Of a stretch of DNA of 50,514 nt, positions 32,293 through 41,211 are shown one piece after another; position 1 is the first letter of the stretch; every line of letters starts with the position of its first letter. Location: assembly GCA_011375175.1 (NCBI GenBank), contig DRME01000080.1, positions 1-50,514 of the forward strand, written 5' to 3'. The notes under the pieces were generated by a model that was not told where the DNA came from, ran no database searches, and worked only from the letters and a program-made list of their open reading frames with translations. The DNA comes from Deltaproteobacteria bacterium (GTDB lineage: Bacteria > Desulfobacterota > GWC2-55-46 > DRME01). The position numbers and the translations under genes are program-made.

Positions 32293-34758
32293 CTACAAGC
32301 AGCGGTCGGTCAAACAGCTTCTCACCTCCAGCCTTTCGCCGTCGGTTATGACCGTCACCGCGCCGTCACGGTCGGTGCGAAGGACCTCGACGCCCGCGGC
32401 GGCGAACCGCCGGAGCGTCTCGGCGTGGGGAAAGCCGAACCTGTTGTCCCTTCCGGCGGAGACGACGGCGTAGCCGGGCGAGACGGCCTCGATGAAGGCG
32501 GCCGACGACGAGCCGCCGGAGCCGTGGTGGGCCGCCTTGAGCACGTCGGAGCGCAGGGCGGGGCCAGCCTCGGCGACGAGACGCCGCTCGACGTCCGAGC
32601 TTATGTCGCCGGTGAAGAGTATGCTCCTGCGCCCGTAGGTGAGCTTCATGACGAGCGAGCGGTCGTTAACATCGCCACCCGCGGGATCGGGCGAAGGGGG
32701 GTTGAAGAAGCGCAGGACCACGCCGTTTATTTCGAGGGGACCGGTCCATGCGCCGCGCGGCTCGACGACGGCCGGCGTCCCGGCCAGGGCCTCGTCGAGA
32801 CCGCAGCAGAGGGGGCCGCCCCCGTGGAGGAGGCGCTTGACGCCGAAGCTCCGCACGATGAAGGGAAGTCCCGAGCCGTGGTCTGCCTGGGGGTGGCTCA
32901 GAACGGCGTAGTCCACGGCGGATATGCGCCGGTGCCACAGGAAGGGGGCCACTATGCGCTCGCCGGCGTCGTAGCCGGGGCCGAAGCCGCCTCCGGCGTC
33001 GACGACCATGCGCACCCCGCCGGGGAACTCCACCAGAGCCGACTCGCCCTGGCCCACGCTCATGAAGGTTACCCTGAGTTCCCTGTCCGCCGCGTTCGCG
33101 CAGTAGAGGGCCGCCTGGAAGGCGGCGAGCACCGCTACGCAGGCGGCCAGAAGCGGCGGCGCCCACCCCGCGCGCCGCAGCTCGACGAGGCATACGACGG
33201 CGCCGTAGAAACAGGCGATCTCGACCGTCGTCGGTGTCGTGACCGTAAGGTAGGCGAGGGGAAGCTCCGAGGCGAAGCCGGCAAGGCGCACCACCGCTGC
33301 GACGGCCAGGTCCGCGGCCCCGAGGAGAGCGGCTCCAAGGCTCTCGGAGAAGAGACCCGCCACGGCGCCCGCAAGCCCCGCCGGCAGGGCCGCGAACCCC
33401 ACGAGCGGCACGGCCGCCATGTTGACGAGGGGACCGATGAGCGGGACCGTGTTGAAGTGGCGGGCCGTGAGCGGCCACGTCCCGGCCGAGGCGGCGAGGG
33501 AGACGAGGAAGAGGGCCGTCCCCTCCCCAAGGAGCCTTCGGCTGAGGGGCCTTCGGCTGGGGGATGAAGCGCCGCTGTCCTCGATCAGCGCCTTGAGCCT
33601 GGGCAGCAGGTATACGATGGCGATGACGGCGGCGAAGGAGAGGTGGAAGGAGGCGTCCCAGAGCGCACCGGGAGAGACGAGCAGTATGACCAGCGCCGCA
33701 AGGGCCACGGCGTTGTAGAGGGCGTGACCGCGGTCGAGGAGGTAGCCGCCGATGAGAGCCGCCGCCATGACGGCCGCCCGCTGGGCGGGCCTGGCGAAAC
33801 CGCTTGCGGCGCAGTAGAGGAGGACCGGGCCGACGGCCAACAGGGCCGCCGCCTTCCTCACGTTCAGGGCGAGCATGAGCCGTTGCGAACGGGTGAGGAG
33901 AAAGAGCGCGACCCGGTGGAAGAAGAAGGCGACGAGTCCCACGTGAAGGCCCGAGATGGCCAGCAGGTGGGCCGCGCCGCTTCGGGCCATGGCCCTCGTC
34001 ACCTCGTCGGGCACGTCGTGGCGCAGGCCTGTTACGAGGGCCTTGACGACACCGGCGTTCTCGAGGCCCGCCGCGTCGATGAGCGCCGCCATACGGCTCC
34101 TTATCGAATAGGCGAGCCTGCGAAGCGAAGCCCCGCCCTCGGAGAGCCTTTCGACGAGCAGGGGACTCGGCGCGTAAGCCTTGACGAAGACGCCCCTGCG
34201 GGCGAGCCACCACTCGTAGTCGAAGCCGCCTGGGTTTGCGAGATTCGCCGGCCTTCGCAGCGAGGCGGCGAACCTCACCGTATCACCCGGCCGCAAGCCG
34301 ACGTCGCCCCTCACGTTGAGGAGCACCGTTCCGCTCACGGCCCGCTCAACACCGTCGCCGTAAAGCCTGCGGGCCTCCACGTACAGGCGCGTCGTCGAGC
34401 GCCGTCGCGGCTCGACGGCGAGGACCTCCCCTTCGGTCACCGTATCGAAGGGGCCGCCGTCTCCACCGACAAAGCGCGCTATGTGATCGGCCGGAAGGTT
34501 CCTCTCAAGCCCCTGGGCCATGGTCCAGAGGCCGAGCATGAAGAAGACGGGCAGCACGGCCGCGGGAGCGGCCCTGCCGCCCGCGAGGGCGAAGGCCGCG
34601 GCGCAGAAGGAGAGGGCGAAGAGGAGGAGCGCCGTCCAGAGCCCGGGGTCCACGGCCCTGGCGGTCCATATGCCCGCGCCGAAGGCGAGCGCCGCCGGCG
34701 CGAGAGGGGCGGCCCGGACCAGGGCGCCGCGGCTCTGTCCCAGCTCACGGCCGAGCAC
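32293..34758 (-). CDS. comEC: DNA internalisation competence protein ComEC/Rec2
   Basis: Inner-membrane channel for transforming DNA. 821 aa. N-terminal membrane segments and an OB-like domain (about 100-200, with LRPGDTVRFAASLRRPANLANPGGFDYEWW). The competence domain follows with AHLLAISGLHVGLVAFFFHR and multiple membrane helices. The C-terminal metallo-beta-lactamase-like domain (from about residue 560) has VGQGESALVEFPGG, SHPQADHGSG, LFTGDISSDVE and KAAHHGSGGSSS, so the proposed nuclease residues appear intact. GTG start at 34758. Its presence suggests natural transformation ability, but no other com or type IV pilus genes are in the window. Confidence 0.95.
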   Translation of the reverse strand: MLGRELGQSRGALVRAAPLAPAALAFGAGIWTARAVDPGLWTALLLFALSFCAAAFALAGGRAAPAAVLPVFFMLGLWTMAQGLERNLPADHIARFVGGDGGPFDTVTEGEVLAVEPRRRSTTRLYVEARRLYGDGVERAVSGTVLLNVRGDVGLRPGDTVRFAASLRRPANLANPGGFDYEWWLARRGVFVKAYAPSPLLVERLSEGGASLRRLAYSIRSRMAALIDAAGLENAGVVKALVTGLRHDVPDEVTRAMARSGAAHLLAISGLHVGLVAFFFHRVALFLLTRSQRLMLALNVRKAAALLAVGPVLLYCAASGFARPAQRAAVMAAALIGGYLLDRGHALYNAVALAALVILLVSPGALWDASFHLSFAAVIAIVYLLPRLKALIEDSGASSPSRRPLSRRLLGEGTALFLVSLAASAGTWPLTARHFNTVPLIGPLVNMAAVPLVGFAALPAGLAGAVAGLFSESLGAALLGAADLAVAAVVRLAGFASELPLAYLTVTTPTTVEIACFYGAVVCLVELRRAGWAPPLLAACVAVLAAFQAALYCANAADRELRVTFMSVGQGESALVEFPGGVRMVVDAGGGFGPGYDAGERIVAPFLWHRRISAVDYAVLSHPQADHGSGLPFIVRSFGVKRLLHGGGPLCCGLDEALAGTPAVVEPRGAWTGPLEINGVVLRFFNPPSPDPAGGDVNDRSLVMKLTYGRRSILFTGDISSDVERRLVAEAGPALRSDVLKAAHHGSGGSSSAAFIEAVSPGYAVVSAGRDNRFGFPHAETLRRFAAAGVEVLRTDRDGAVTVITDGERLEVRSCLTDRCL

Positions 34759-34831
34759 CGGGGGGCGCCTCTACGGCCGCCGGAGAGCGCCGGGACGGTG
34801 CGGCGCGGGTGCAGCCTCCACGCCGGCCCAT

Positions 34832-36664
34832 TCAACCCTCCCCGCAGCGGCGAAGGGCGGCATGGACCGCCTCGGCCGCCGGACGGGTCATGCCGGGTAC
34901 GGCGCACAGCTCCTCCAGGCTCGCCGCGGCCACGGCCTCGACCGAGCCGAAGCGCTCGAGCAGGGCCCGGCGCCTCTTCACACCCACGCCCCGAACGCCG
35001 TCGAGCGCCGAGCCCACGGTCCTTCGCCTGCGCCGCCTGAGGTAGCCGACGGCGAAACGGTGGACCTCGTCCCTTATCCTCATGAGAAGGAGGTCTTCCG
35101 GCGAGCCCCGGCGCAGCGCCACCGGGTCCTTTCGGCCCGGCAGATATACGCGCTCGCCGGGGCCCGACGCCGCTGCGTGACGGCGGCCGGCCTTGCCCTG
35201 GGGCCTGTCCTTTGCGAGGGCCGCAAAGCGAAGCCCCGTCACGCCGAGTTCGGCGGCCGCCCGCAGCGCCATGTTGAGCTGACCCTTGCCGCCGTCTATG
35301 AGCACCAGGTCCGCCGCCGGCTCGTCGGCGTTTCGAAGCCTCCTTGTCAGGACCTCGTGCATCATGGCGTAGTCGTCGGGCCCACGGCTCCCGATCCGGT
35401 AGAGCCGGTAGCGGTCCTTGCACGGCTCGCCGTCGACGAACGTCACCATGGCGCCCACGGCCTCGTCGCCGAGGTTCGATATGTCGAAGGCCTCGATGAC
35501 CCTCGGGGCCGCGCCGAGGCGAAGCCTTGCGCCCAGGGCCTCGAGCACCGCGAGCCTCGCCGCCGCCTCGTCCCTCTCCTTTCCGAGAATGGAGCGGGCG
35601 TTGACCTCGGCCATCTCCACAAGCCGCTTCCTCTCGCCGCGGCGCGGACATATGACCTCGACCTTGCGGCCCCGCCGCTCGGTGAGCCAGCGGGCCGCAG
35701 CGTCGCCGCCCTCGACCGGCACGGGCACGATGACCTCGTCCGGTATGAAGCGTTCCCCCCGGTAATAGGCCGTAACGAAGGAGCCGACCACCTCGTCGAG
35801 CGGCAGACCCGAAGAGCGCAGCTCGTAGTGGACGCCGCCGATGAGCACGCCCCTTCGCACGAAGAGCCCCTTCACCACGAGCCTGCCGCCGGCCTCGGCC
35901 ACGGCGAAGACGTCGCGGTCACGGTCGCGGCGCGACACCACGCTCTGTTCCTCGAGCATCGACTCTATGGCCGCCATCCTGTCTCTCAGCGCCGCGGCCC
36001 GCTCGAAGTCGAGCCTGCGGGCCGCCTCCTCCATGGAGCGCTTCAGCCCCTTCACAAGCTCGGTGTTCCGCCCTTCGAGAAACATGACGGCCCCCTTTAC
36101 GAGTTCGCCGTAGTCCTTCTCGCTTATATGACCGGTGGCCGGGGAGCTGCAAAGGCCGAGCTGGTGGTCCAGGCACGGACGCCTGCGGTTTCGGAACTCG
36201 GCGGGGCTGCACACGCAGAGCGGGAAGATGCGCCGCAGAAACTTTATCGTCTCGCGCACCTGCCGGGCCGATGCGTAGGGGCCGAAGTAGCGGGCGCCGT
36301 CGCGCCTTACCCTCCGCGTCACCAGTATGCGGGGGAACCGCTCGTTGACCGTTATCTTGATGGAGACATACGTCTTGTCGTCCTTGAGGCGTATGTTGTA
36401 GCGGGGACGGTGCATCTTCAGGAGCCTGTCCTCGAGGATGAGGGCCTCCTTCTCGTTGGCCGTCACCATCCAGTCGATGTCCCTGGTCCTGTCGACGAGA
36501 AACCTCACGGCGTAGCGCGTGTCCCCGGAGCGGTGGAAGTAGGAGCGCACGCGGGAGCGGAGGTTCTTGGCCTTGCCTATATAGAGGATGCGGCCCTCGC
36601 CGTCCTTGAGCATGTATACGCCGGGGGCGGCGGGCAGCATGTCGACTTTCTCGGTCACGTCCAT
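34832..36664 (-). CDS. uvrC: Excinuclease ABC subunit C UvrC
   Basis: Nucleotide-excision-repair nuclease making the 3' and 5' incisions. 610 aa. GIY-YIG domain at 13-90 (PGVYMLKDGEGRILYIGKAK), four cysteines C150, C152, C164 and C172 consistent with the recently described 4Fe-4S site, UVR domain about 203-237 (binding UvrB), RNase H-like nuclease with DISNLGDEAVGAMV and DLVLIDGGKGQLN, and C-terminal helix-hairpin-helix motifs (VRGVGVKRRRALLERFGS). ATG at 36664 lacks a strong ribosome-binding site. comEC follows 73 nt downstream. Confidence 0.97.
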   Translation of the reverse strand: MDVTEKVDMLPAAPGVYMLKDGEGRILYIGKAKNLRSRVRSYFHRSGDTRYAVRFLVDRTRDIDWMVTANEKEALILEDRLLKMHRPRYNIRLKDDKTYVSIKITVNERFPRILVTRRVRRDGARYFGPYASARQVRETIKFLRRIFPLCVCSPAEFRNRRRPCLDHQLGLCSSPATGHISEKDYGELVKGAVMFLEGRNTELVKGLKRSMEEAARRLDFERAAALRDRMAAIESMLEEQSVVSRRDRDRDVFAVAEAGGRLVVKGLFVRRGVLIGGVHYELRSSGLPLDEVVGSFVTAYYRGERFIPDEVIVPVPVEGGDAAARWLTERRGRKVEVICPRRGERKRLVEMAEVNARSILGKERDEAAARLAVLEALGARLRLGAAPRVIEAFDISNLGDEAVGAMVTFVDGEPCKDRYRLYRIGSRGPDDYAMMHEVLTRRLRNADEPAADLVLIDGGKGQLNMALRAAAELGVTGLRFAALAKDRPQGKAGRRHAAASGPGERVYLPGRKDPVALRRGSPEDLLLMRIRDEVHRFAVGYLRRRRRRTVGSALDGVRGVGVKRRRALLERFGSVEAVAAASLEELCAVPGMTRPAAEAVHAALRRCGEG

Positions 36665-36739
36665 GATTTCTTTTTACCACTTATTTCAGGGCGCCGCAAG
36701 GCGGTGCGCCGCGCCGGCGGCCGCCCGTGAAAAAGAGGC

Positions 36740-36767
36740 TTGCAATCCTGGAAATTATGACTATAAT
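36740..36767 (+). promoter_or_regulatory. Sigma70 promoter of the NTF2-like gene
   Basis: TTGCAA (36740-36745) and a perfect TATAAT (36762-36767) with a 16-nt spacer, on the plus strand in the divergent gap between uvrC and the 36942 gene. Confidence 0.65.
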
Positions 36768-36941
36768 AACCATCCTCGATGAAGTCCACGGAGGAGAGGA
36801 GGTGACGGAAGAGAACGTTCAGCCTGGAAAGGTTCGCCGAGAGATTCAGTAAGCGCCTTTGATGAGCCGACTGTGAAGTGTGACCCACGGGGAAGCCCCC
36901 GGTTTCCCCCGGAAAAACCCCTTAAGCAAGAGGAGGTCGAG

Positions 36942-37472
36942 ATGAAAAGGTTCATCGTACCAGGTTGTGTCCTTGTCTTCGCGCTTGTCTTCTTCGTTTC
37001 CGACAGGGCGGCGGCCGATATCAAACTGCCGAGCGACTCGGCTTACAGAACCGTCAAGAAGGACTCCCCCCAGTATCGAGACATCGTTTCGCTCTTCGCC
37101 ACCGCCATCGAGTCGGCCAAGCAAAAGGACCTCGACTCGGTCCTCTCCCTCTACGCCACGAAATACCTCAACTCCGGCTACAGCAAGGCCGACGTGCGCC
37201 GCCAGTGGGAGCAGATATTCCGCCACTTCGATCAGCTCGACATGGATCACAGAATTTACGAGATCGAGGTCTCTGGCGACTACGCGAGGATGAAGTGCGG
37301 AGGGCTGCTGCTGGGCGAGCCTGCCGTGCCGTCGGCCGATGAGGGCACGGTCGGTGTCATAGACTCGTGGAAGTTCGCCACCCACCAGCTCGTGCGCGAA
37401 AACGGAGAGTGGAAGATCCTGGGCAACCAGGTCCCTTACGACTCGGGAGAGGAACACCACCCGCTCTTCTGA
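36942..37472 (+). CDS. Secreted protein with NTF2-like fold
   Basis: 176 aa. Signal peptide (MKRFIVPGCVLVFALVFFVS, cleavage near AAA-DI), then a domain resembling SnoaL/DUF4440 NTF2-like proteins: FATAIESAKQKDLDSVLSLY, FRHFDQLDMDHRIYEIEVSG and the C-terminal LVRENGEWKILGNQV, which is the typical end of such a fold. ATG at 36942 has AGGAGG with a 5-nt spacer; an earlier ATG at 36873 would hide the signal peptide. Function unknown. Monocistronic, followed by repeats. Confidence 0.8.
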   Translation: MKRFIVPGCVLVFALVFFVSDRAAADIKLPSDSAYRTVKKDSPQYRDIVSLFATAIESAKQKDLDSVLSLYATKYLNSGYSKADVRRQWEQIFRHFDQLDMDHRIYEIEVSGDYARMKCGGLLLGEPAVPSADEGTVGVIDSWKFATHQLVRENGEWKILGNQVPYDSGEEHHPLF

Positions 37473-37479
37473 GGCCGAT

Positions 37480-37876
37480 GTTCCGGGGGGAACTTCCTTG
37501 ACAAGGGCCAGGGGTCAGTGTTTCCCCCTGCCCCATCGTATGTTATTCGGTTCTTCGGCTGTACCGGGGGTTCGGCCCGCGCCAGGCGGGATTTTTACGC
37601 CTTTGCGGCCCGAATCCCCCGGTACAGCCCCCCCGAGGCAGCCGGCGCGGGCAGCCTGGGGGAAACTTTCTGCAGAAGGGCCATAGGCCCACGGTTCCCC
37701 CCAGACCCCCTTCAAAGACTTTTAACTTGGGCTGAAGAACCTCGTTTCATCAGCGAGCATGAAAGCCAACGCGGCTCGAGGAGCAAATTGAAAGTTTTTG
37801 GAGGGAGTCTGAGGGAACCGTGGGTCCATGACCCTTTTACAAAAAGGTTCCCTCAGTGCAGTTAATCGGAATTTCC
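37480..37876. repeat. Composite of family B and family A elements (fills a 404-bp gap)
   Basis: Begins with a degenerate hairpin (CCGGGGGGAACTTCCTTGAC), then CGTATGT at 37538 and a family B stem-loop at 37557-37629 (arms GGCTGTACCGGGGGTTCG and complement). A long family A copy follows (about 37655-37872) with left hairpin, inner repeats, the non-palindromic central module at 37733-37795, right hairpin and the terminal repeat TTAATCGGAATTTCC. The efp stop codon begins a few nt beyond. No gene. Confidence 0.85.
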
Positions 37877-38440
37877 CTATTCCTTGGCCCTTTCAAGGTA
37901 CTTGCCCTCCACAGTGTCGATGCGGACCAAGTCGCCCGGTTCGATGAAGGACGGCACGTTGAGCACCAGGCCGGTCTCGAGGGTGGCCGGTTTCTGCGAG
38001 CTCGCCGCCGTGGCGCCCTTGAGGTTGGGCGGCGTTTCAACGACCTTTAGCTCCACGACCTTGGGCGGCGCGACGCCTACGGGCCTGCCCTCGAAGAACT
38101 CGACCATGAACTTGACGTTGGGCACCAGGTAACTGGCGGCGTCGCCGAGGTCCTCGCCGGTGAGCACCGTCTGCTCGTAGGTCTCGGTGTTCATGAAGTG
38201 GTAGCCCCCCTCGTCGGCGTAGAGGTACTCCATCTCGTGCTGCTCCAGCACGGCCCGCTCCACCTTGTCGTCCGAGCGGAAGCGATGGTCGAAGCTCACG
38301 CCGGTGTGGAGGTTGCGCAGCTTGGTCTGCACCAGCCCGCGCTTGTTGCCGGGGGTGAGATGCTGCACGGCCCACACCTTGTGGGGCTCGCCCTTGAAGA
38401 TGATGTTCATGCCTACACGTAACTGGGTCCCTGAAAGCAT
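37877..38440 (-). CDS. efp: Translation elongation factor P
   Basis: Binds between the P and E sites and relieves ribosome stalling at polyproline. 187 aa in three beta-barrel domains: KOW-like 1-65, OB 66-128, and C-terminal OB with VELKVVETPPNLKGATA and IDTVEGKYLERAKE. The tip loop reads LTPGNKRGLVQTK: aligned to the E. coli loop PGKGQAFARVK, residue 32 is Asn where Lys34 is modified in E. coli, with Lys33 next to it. No EpmA, EpmB, EarP or YmfI genes are in the window. ATG at 38440; 104 nt downstream of the aldolase gene on the same strand. Confidence 0.95.
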   Translation of the reverse strand: MLSGTQLRVGMNIIFKGEPHKVWAVQHLTPGNKRGLVQTKLRNLHTGVSFDHRFRSDDKVERAVLEQHEMEYLYADEGGYHFMNTETYEQTVLTGEDLGDAASYLVPNVKFMVEFFEGRPVGVAPPKVVELKVVETPPNLKGATAASSQKPATLETGLVLNVPSFIEPGDLVRIDTVEGKYLERAKE

Positions 38441-38543
38441 AACCCTCCAACCGCTCCTTTCTATCGATCTCCCGGCGGAGCCTCCCGGTGAAGGGAGGCG
38501 CCTTTGCCGCGCCCCCTCACTGCGGGACGCCCCACCGGCCGTC

Positions 38544-39893
38544 TCATTGACCCGTTATATATTTCTTGACGTACCGGGCCGTTCCCACGGCCCTGAGTTT
38601 CTTGAAGAGGAAGTCGAAGCGCTCCTCCAGCTCCCGGCCTATGGCGGCCCGTCTTTCGGCGTCGAGGCTTAGCAGTTTCGCCTTGAAGGGTCCGAAGGCC
38701 TTCTTCCTCGTCTTGTAGATGAACTGCTCTTCCGTCTGTCCCTCCTTGCGCTCGTCGGCGTGTTTGTCCATGAGGTAGCGGTACATCTCGTCGCGCAGCC
38801 CGGAGGGCAGGGCCTCGCTCTCGTAGATTATGTTCTGGAAGCCCGTGGCCAGGTGCACCTCGGCCGTGCCCCGCTCGGGAAAGATGTGGAAGGCGTCGTC
38901 GGGGAGGGTGGAGGCGCCGTGCTGGACCACGCCTGCAAGGCCGTAGTCCCTGCGGGCCACCTCCGAGAGCCTCTCGATGGTGTCGAAGTCGACCTTGACC
39001 TGCGCTATGGAGCCGTCGGGCAGGACCACGCCGCCGTGGGAGGTGCCCGTCTGGATGCTGATCTTGCTTATGCCCTTGAAGCGGCCCGCCGTAGTGCGCA
39101 GGAAGCCGTCCATGAAGGCGCGCAGCTCCTCTTCGGTCGAGTTCTTTCCGCCCACCTCGCCTATCTCGCCGCCCACCGAGACGGTTACGCCCTCGGGCTC
39201 TATGTCTCTTATATAGCCGGTCAGCGTCGCCGTCGTCTCGTAGTTGGGGCGCTGCTGCTCGTCGACCGAGGGCTTGGAGAGGTCTACGACCGTGGAGGCG
39301 TCTATGTCGATGTTGTAGAACATGGCGTCCACGGCCTCCTTTATGAGGGCCTTGAGGGAGTCCACCTCGGCGGCGCTGTCGGCGGCGAACTTCTTGGCGT
39401 TTACCTGGAAGTGGTCGCCCTGGATGAAGACCGGCTCGCCGTATCCCTCCTTCACGGCGGCGGCGAGCACCTGGGAGGCGTACTCCGATGGACGCTGGTC
39501 CGTATAACCTATCTCGCTCTTGGCGATCTCGAATATCACGGCGCCCGTGTCGTTGCGCTCGGCCGCCCTGATGACGGCCCTGGCGCTGTCGTAGGTGAGC
39601 CCCCTCAGGTTTATGGCCGGCACGGTGAAGCCTCCGCACTCGCCGCGGCCCATGGCCTCGTAAAGCCCCTGTATGGACGCCGGGCAGACGCCGCACTTGC
39701 AGGCCGCGGCCGTGATTATCCGCTGCGCCGCCGCCTTGACCTCCGGATCCCCGGCGGCCGCCGCGTTGTAGGCCAGGATGTCCATGTCCGTCGAACGCAG
39801 CCTCGCCTCGTCGACCACCTCGACCCCTTCACCCTTCTCCCTCACCGATCCGCTCACGGCGTCAAACAACGCTCCAACGCTCCTGCACTCCAT
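38544..39893 (-). CDS. Class II fructose-bisphosphate aldolase-family protein
   Basis: 449-aa protein of the zinc-dependent class II aldolase fold, longer than typical FbaA (about 350 aa). Catalytic-type motifs are FTVPAINLRG (near 88-97), FIQGDHFQVNAKK (about 152-164, carrying the D-H pair), VGGEIGEVGGKNS (about 243-255), QTGTSHGGVVLPDG and VVQHGASTLPDD. The family includes fructose-1,6- and tagatose-1,6-bisphosphate aldolases. The exact substrate is not determinable, but FBP is likely. ATG at 39893 has GGGAGGTG about 5 nt upstream. Followed by efp. Confidence 0.85.
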   Translation of the reverse strand: MECRSVGALFDAVSGSVREKGEGVEVVDEARLRSTDMDILAYNAAAAGDPEVKAAAQRIITAAACKCGVCPASIQGLYEAMGRGECGGFTVPAINLRGLTYDSARAVIRAAERNDTGAVIFEIAKSEIGYTDQRPSEYASQVLAAAVKEGYGEPVFIQGDHFQVNAKKFAADSAAEVDSLKALIKEAVDAMFYNIDIDASTVVDLSKPSVDEQQRPNYETTATLTGYIRDIEPEGVTVSVGGEIGEVGGKNSTEEELRAFMDGFLRTTAGRFKGISKISIQTGTSHGGVVLPDGSIAQVKVDFDTIERLSEVARRDYGLAGVVQHGASTLPDDAFHIFPERGTAEVHLATGFQNIIYESEALPSGLRDEMYRYLMDKHADERKEGQTEEQFIYKTRKKAFGPFKAKLLSLDAERRAAIGRELEERFDFLFKKLRAVGTARYVKKYITGQ

Positions 39894-39903
39894 ATGAACA
39901 CCT

Positions 39904-39986
39904 CCCGTTTAATTATCCTGGGGGAAACTTTCTGCAGAAGGGCCATAGGCCCACGCTTCCCCCGGACCCCCTTCAAAGACTTTTAA
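39904..39986. repeat. Family A element, left-half copy
   Basis: TTTAATTATCCTGGGGGAAA, hairpin half with GGGCCATAGGCCC, then CCCCCTTCAAAGACTTTTAA, ending directly against the full copy at 39987. The right half is missing. Confidence 0.75.
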
Positions 39987-40204
39987 GGAAGCTCTGATTA
40001 ATTACCCTGGGGGAAACTTTCTGTAGAAAGTTTCCCCCAGCCCCCCTTCAAAGACTTTTAATTCCCTGCGGATCACCCCGATTTTGCTTGCAAAATCGGG
40101 GTGATCCGCAGGGCGTTAAAAGTTTTTGGAGGGAGTCTGAGGGAAGCGTGGGTCTATGACCCTTTTTCAAAAAGGTTCCCTCAGTGCAATAAGTCAGGGT
40201 TTCC
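39987..40204. repeat. Family A element, full reference copy (218 bp)
   Basis: GGAAGCTCTGATTAATT at 39987 and AATAAGTCAGGGTTTCC ending at 40204 are the terminal inverted repeats. Inside, in order: hairpin GGGGGAAACTTTCT / AGAAAGTTTCCCCC; inner repeat CTTCAAAGACTTTTAA; central palindrome 40064-40113 (23-bp arms, CTTG loop); inner repeat TTAAAAGTTTTTGGAGG; right hairpin with CTGAGGGAAG / GGTTCCCTCAG. The 48064-48281 copy has the same length and central module in the opposite orientation. No coding sequence. Confidence 0.9.
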
Positions 40205-40244
40205 TCGGGGATATATTATCCGACAAAAACGACCCTGTGCGCAA

Positions 40245-40501
40245 GGAAATTGCCGGGGGACCTTTTGCGAGGGGGCCGGGGGCCCGCACGGCCCGGCCTT
40301 CCTTAGCACGTCAGTCCCCTTTGCGGCGTCCCGGCGACTCCGGCCGCAAAGGCGTAACAAGCCCGCCTGGCGCGGCCGGACTCCCCGGGCCGCCGCCGCA
40401 AGGACGCGCCTGCGCGGACACGTCCTCCGGCAGAGGCCCTGGATACCCCGGTGGAGCGCCCGGCGCGAATCTCTCCGGAAGGGCCAGGGGCCGCGGTTCC
40501 C
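40245..40501. repeat. Degenerate repeats including a family B stem-loop
   Basis: A family B element lies at 40323-40396 with core GCAAAGGCGTAACAAGCCCG and arms around GACTCCGGCC / GGCCGGACTC. The flanks carry degenerate family A pieces (GGGGGACCTTTTGCGAGGGG at about 40256 and CCGCGGTTCCCTCAAGG at 40491). With 39904-40204 this accounts for the whole 608-bp gap. Open frames here have no ribosome-binding site or homology that I can recognise. Confidence 0.65.
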
Positions 40502-41206
40502 TCAAGGCAGCCTGTCGGCGCTTTCCCGAAGATATCGCTCTCCGCCGTAGTAGAGCCTGTAGAGGGTCTTAGGGGAGACGCCCGCGTAGTACATGGCGAG
40601 GTAGAGCCAGTTACGAAGCGTCGCCCTGTAGAGCCCTCTCTCTTCCCAGCGCCTCGGCGAGGTGACGGCCCGCTCGGCGAGTAGCGCTATGCGGCCCCGG
40701 CGCGCAAGCCTTCTCATGCAGTCCACGTCCTCCATGAGCGGCAGTCCCCCGAAGCCGCCGGCCTCGACAAAGACCGCTCGCCTTGCGAATATGGCCTGGT
40801 CGCCGTAGAGGAGGTTGAACCTGGAGCGCAGGCTTACGGCGGCCTCGACGACGCGGAACCAGCGCCTCGGCGAGTCGATGGCCAGGGAAAAGCCCCCGGC
40901 CACCACGCGCCGGTCACTGAGGGCGGACTCGACGGCCGCCTTCCAGCCTGGAGCGAGCCTCGTGTCGGCGTGGAGAAAGAGGAGCACCTCGGCCTTTGCG
41001 GCCCTGGCCCCGCAGTCCATCTGGGCGCCCCGGCCGCGCGGAGCGCGCAGCACCTCGGCCCCCAGGGCGCGGGCCGCGGCGCGGGTGCCGTCGGTGCTGC
41101 CCCCGTCGGCCACGATCACCTGCGACGCCTCGCCGGCCACGGAGCCGACGGCGCCCGCGATGCCGGCCGCCTCGTTCAACGTGGGGATTACGACCGATAC
41201 GTCCAC
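40502..41206 (-). CDS. TIGR04283-like family 2 glycosyltransferase
   Basis: GT-A glycosyltransferase, 234 aa, without membrane segments. VSVVIPTLNEAAGIAGAV at the start, VIVADGGSTDGT (about 32-43), PRGRGAQMDCGARAA, FLHADTRL (the DxD-like site) and LLYGDQAIFARRAVFVEAGGF match the 'rSAM/selenodomain-associated transferase 2' family. The GTG at 41206, 5 nt after the kinase stop, is chosen; an upstream ATG would lie deep in the kinase gene. The stop codon lies in degenerate repeat DNA. The acceptor is unknown, and none of the usual partners are in the window. Confidence 0.85.
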   Translation of the reverse strand: MDVSVVIPTLNEAAGIAGAVGSVAGEASQVIVADGGSTDGTRAAARALGAEVLRAPRGRGAQMDCGARAAKAEVLLFLHADTRLAPGWKAAVESALSDRRVVAGGFSLAIDSPRRWFRVVEAAVSLRSRFNLLYGDQAIFARRAVFVEAGGFGGLPLMEDVDCMRRLARRGRIALLAERAVTSPRRWEERGLYRATLRNWLYLAMYYAGVSPKTLYRLYYGGERYLRESADRLP

Positions 41207-41211
41207 CGCCG

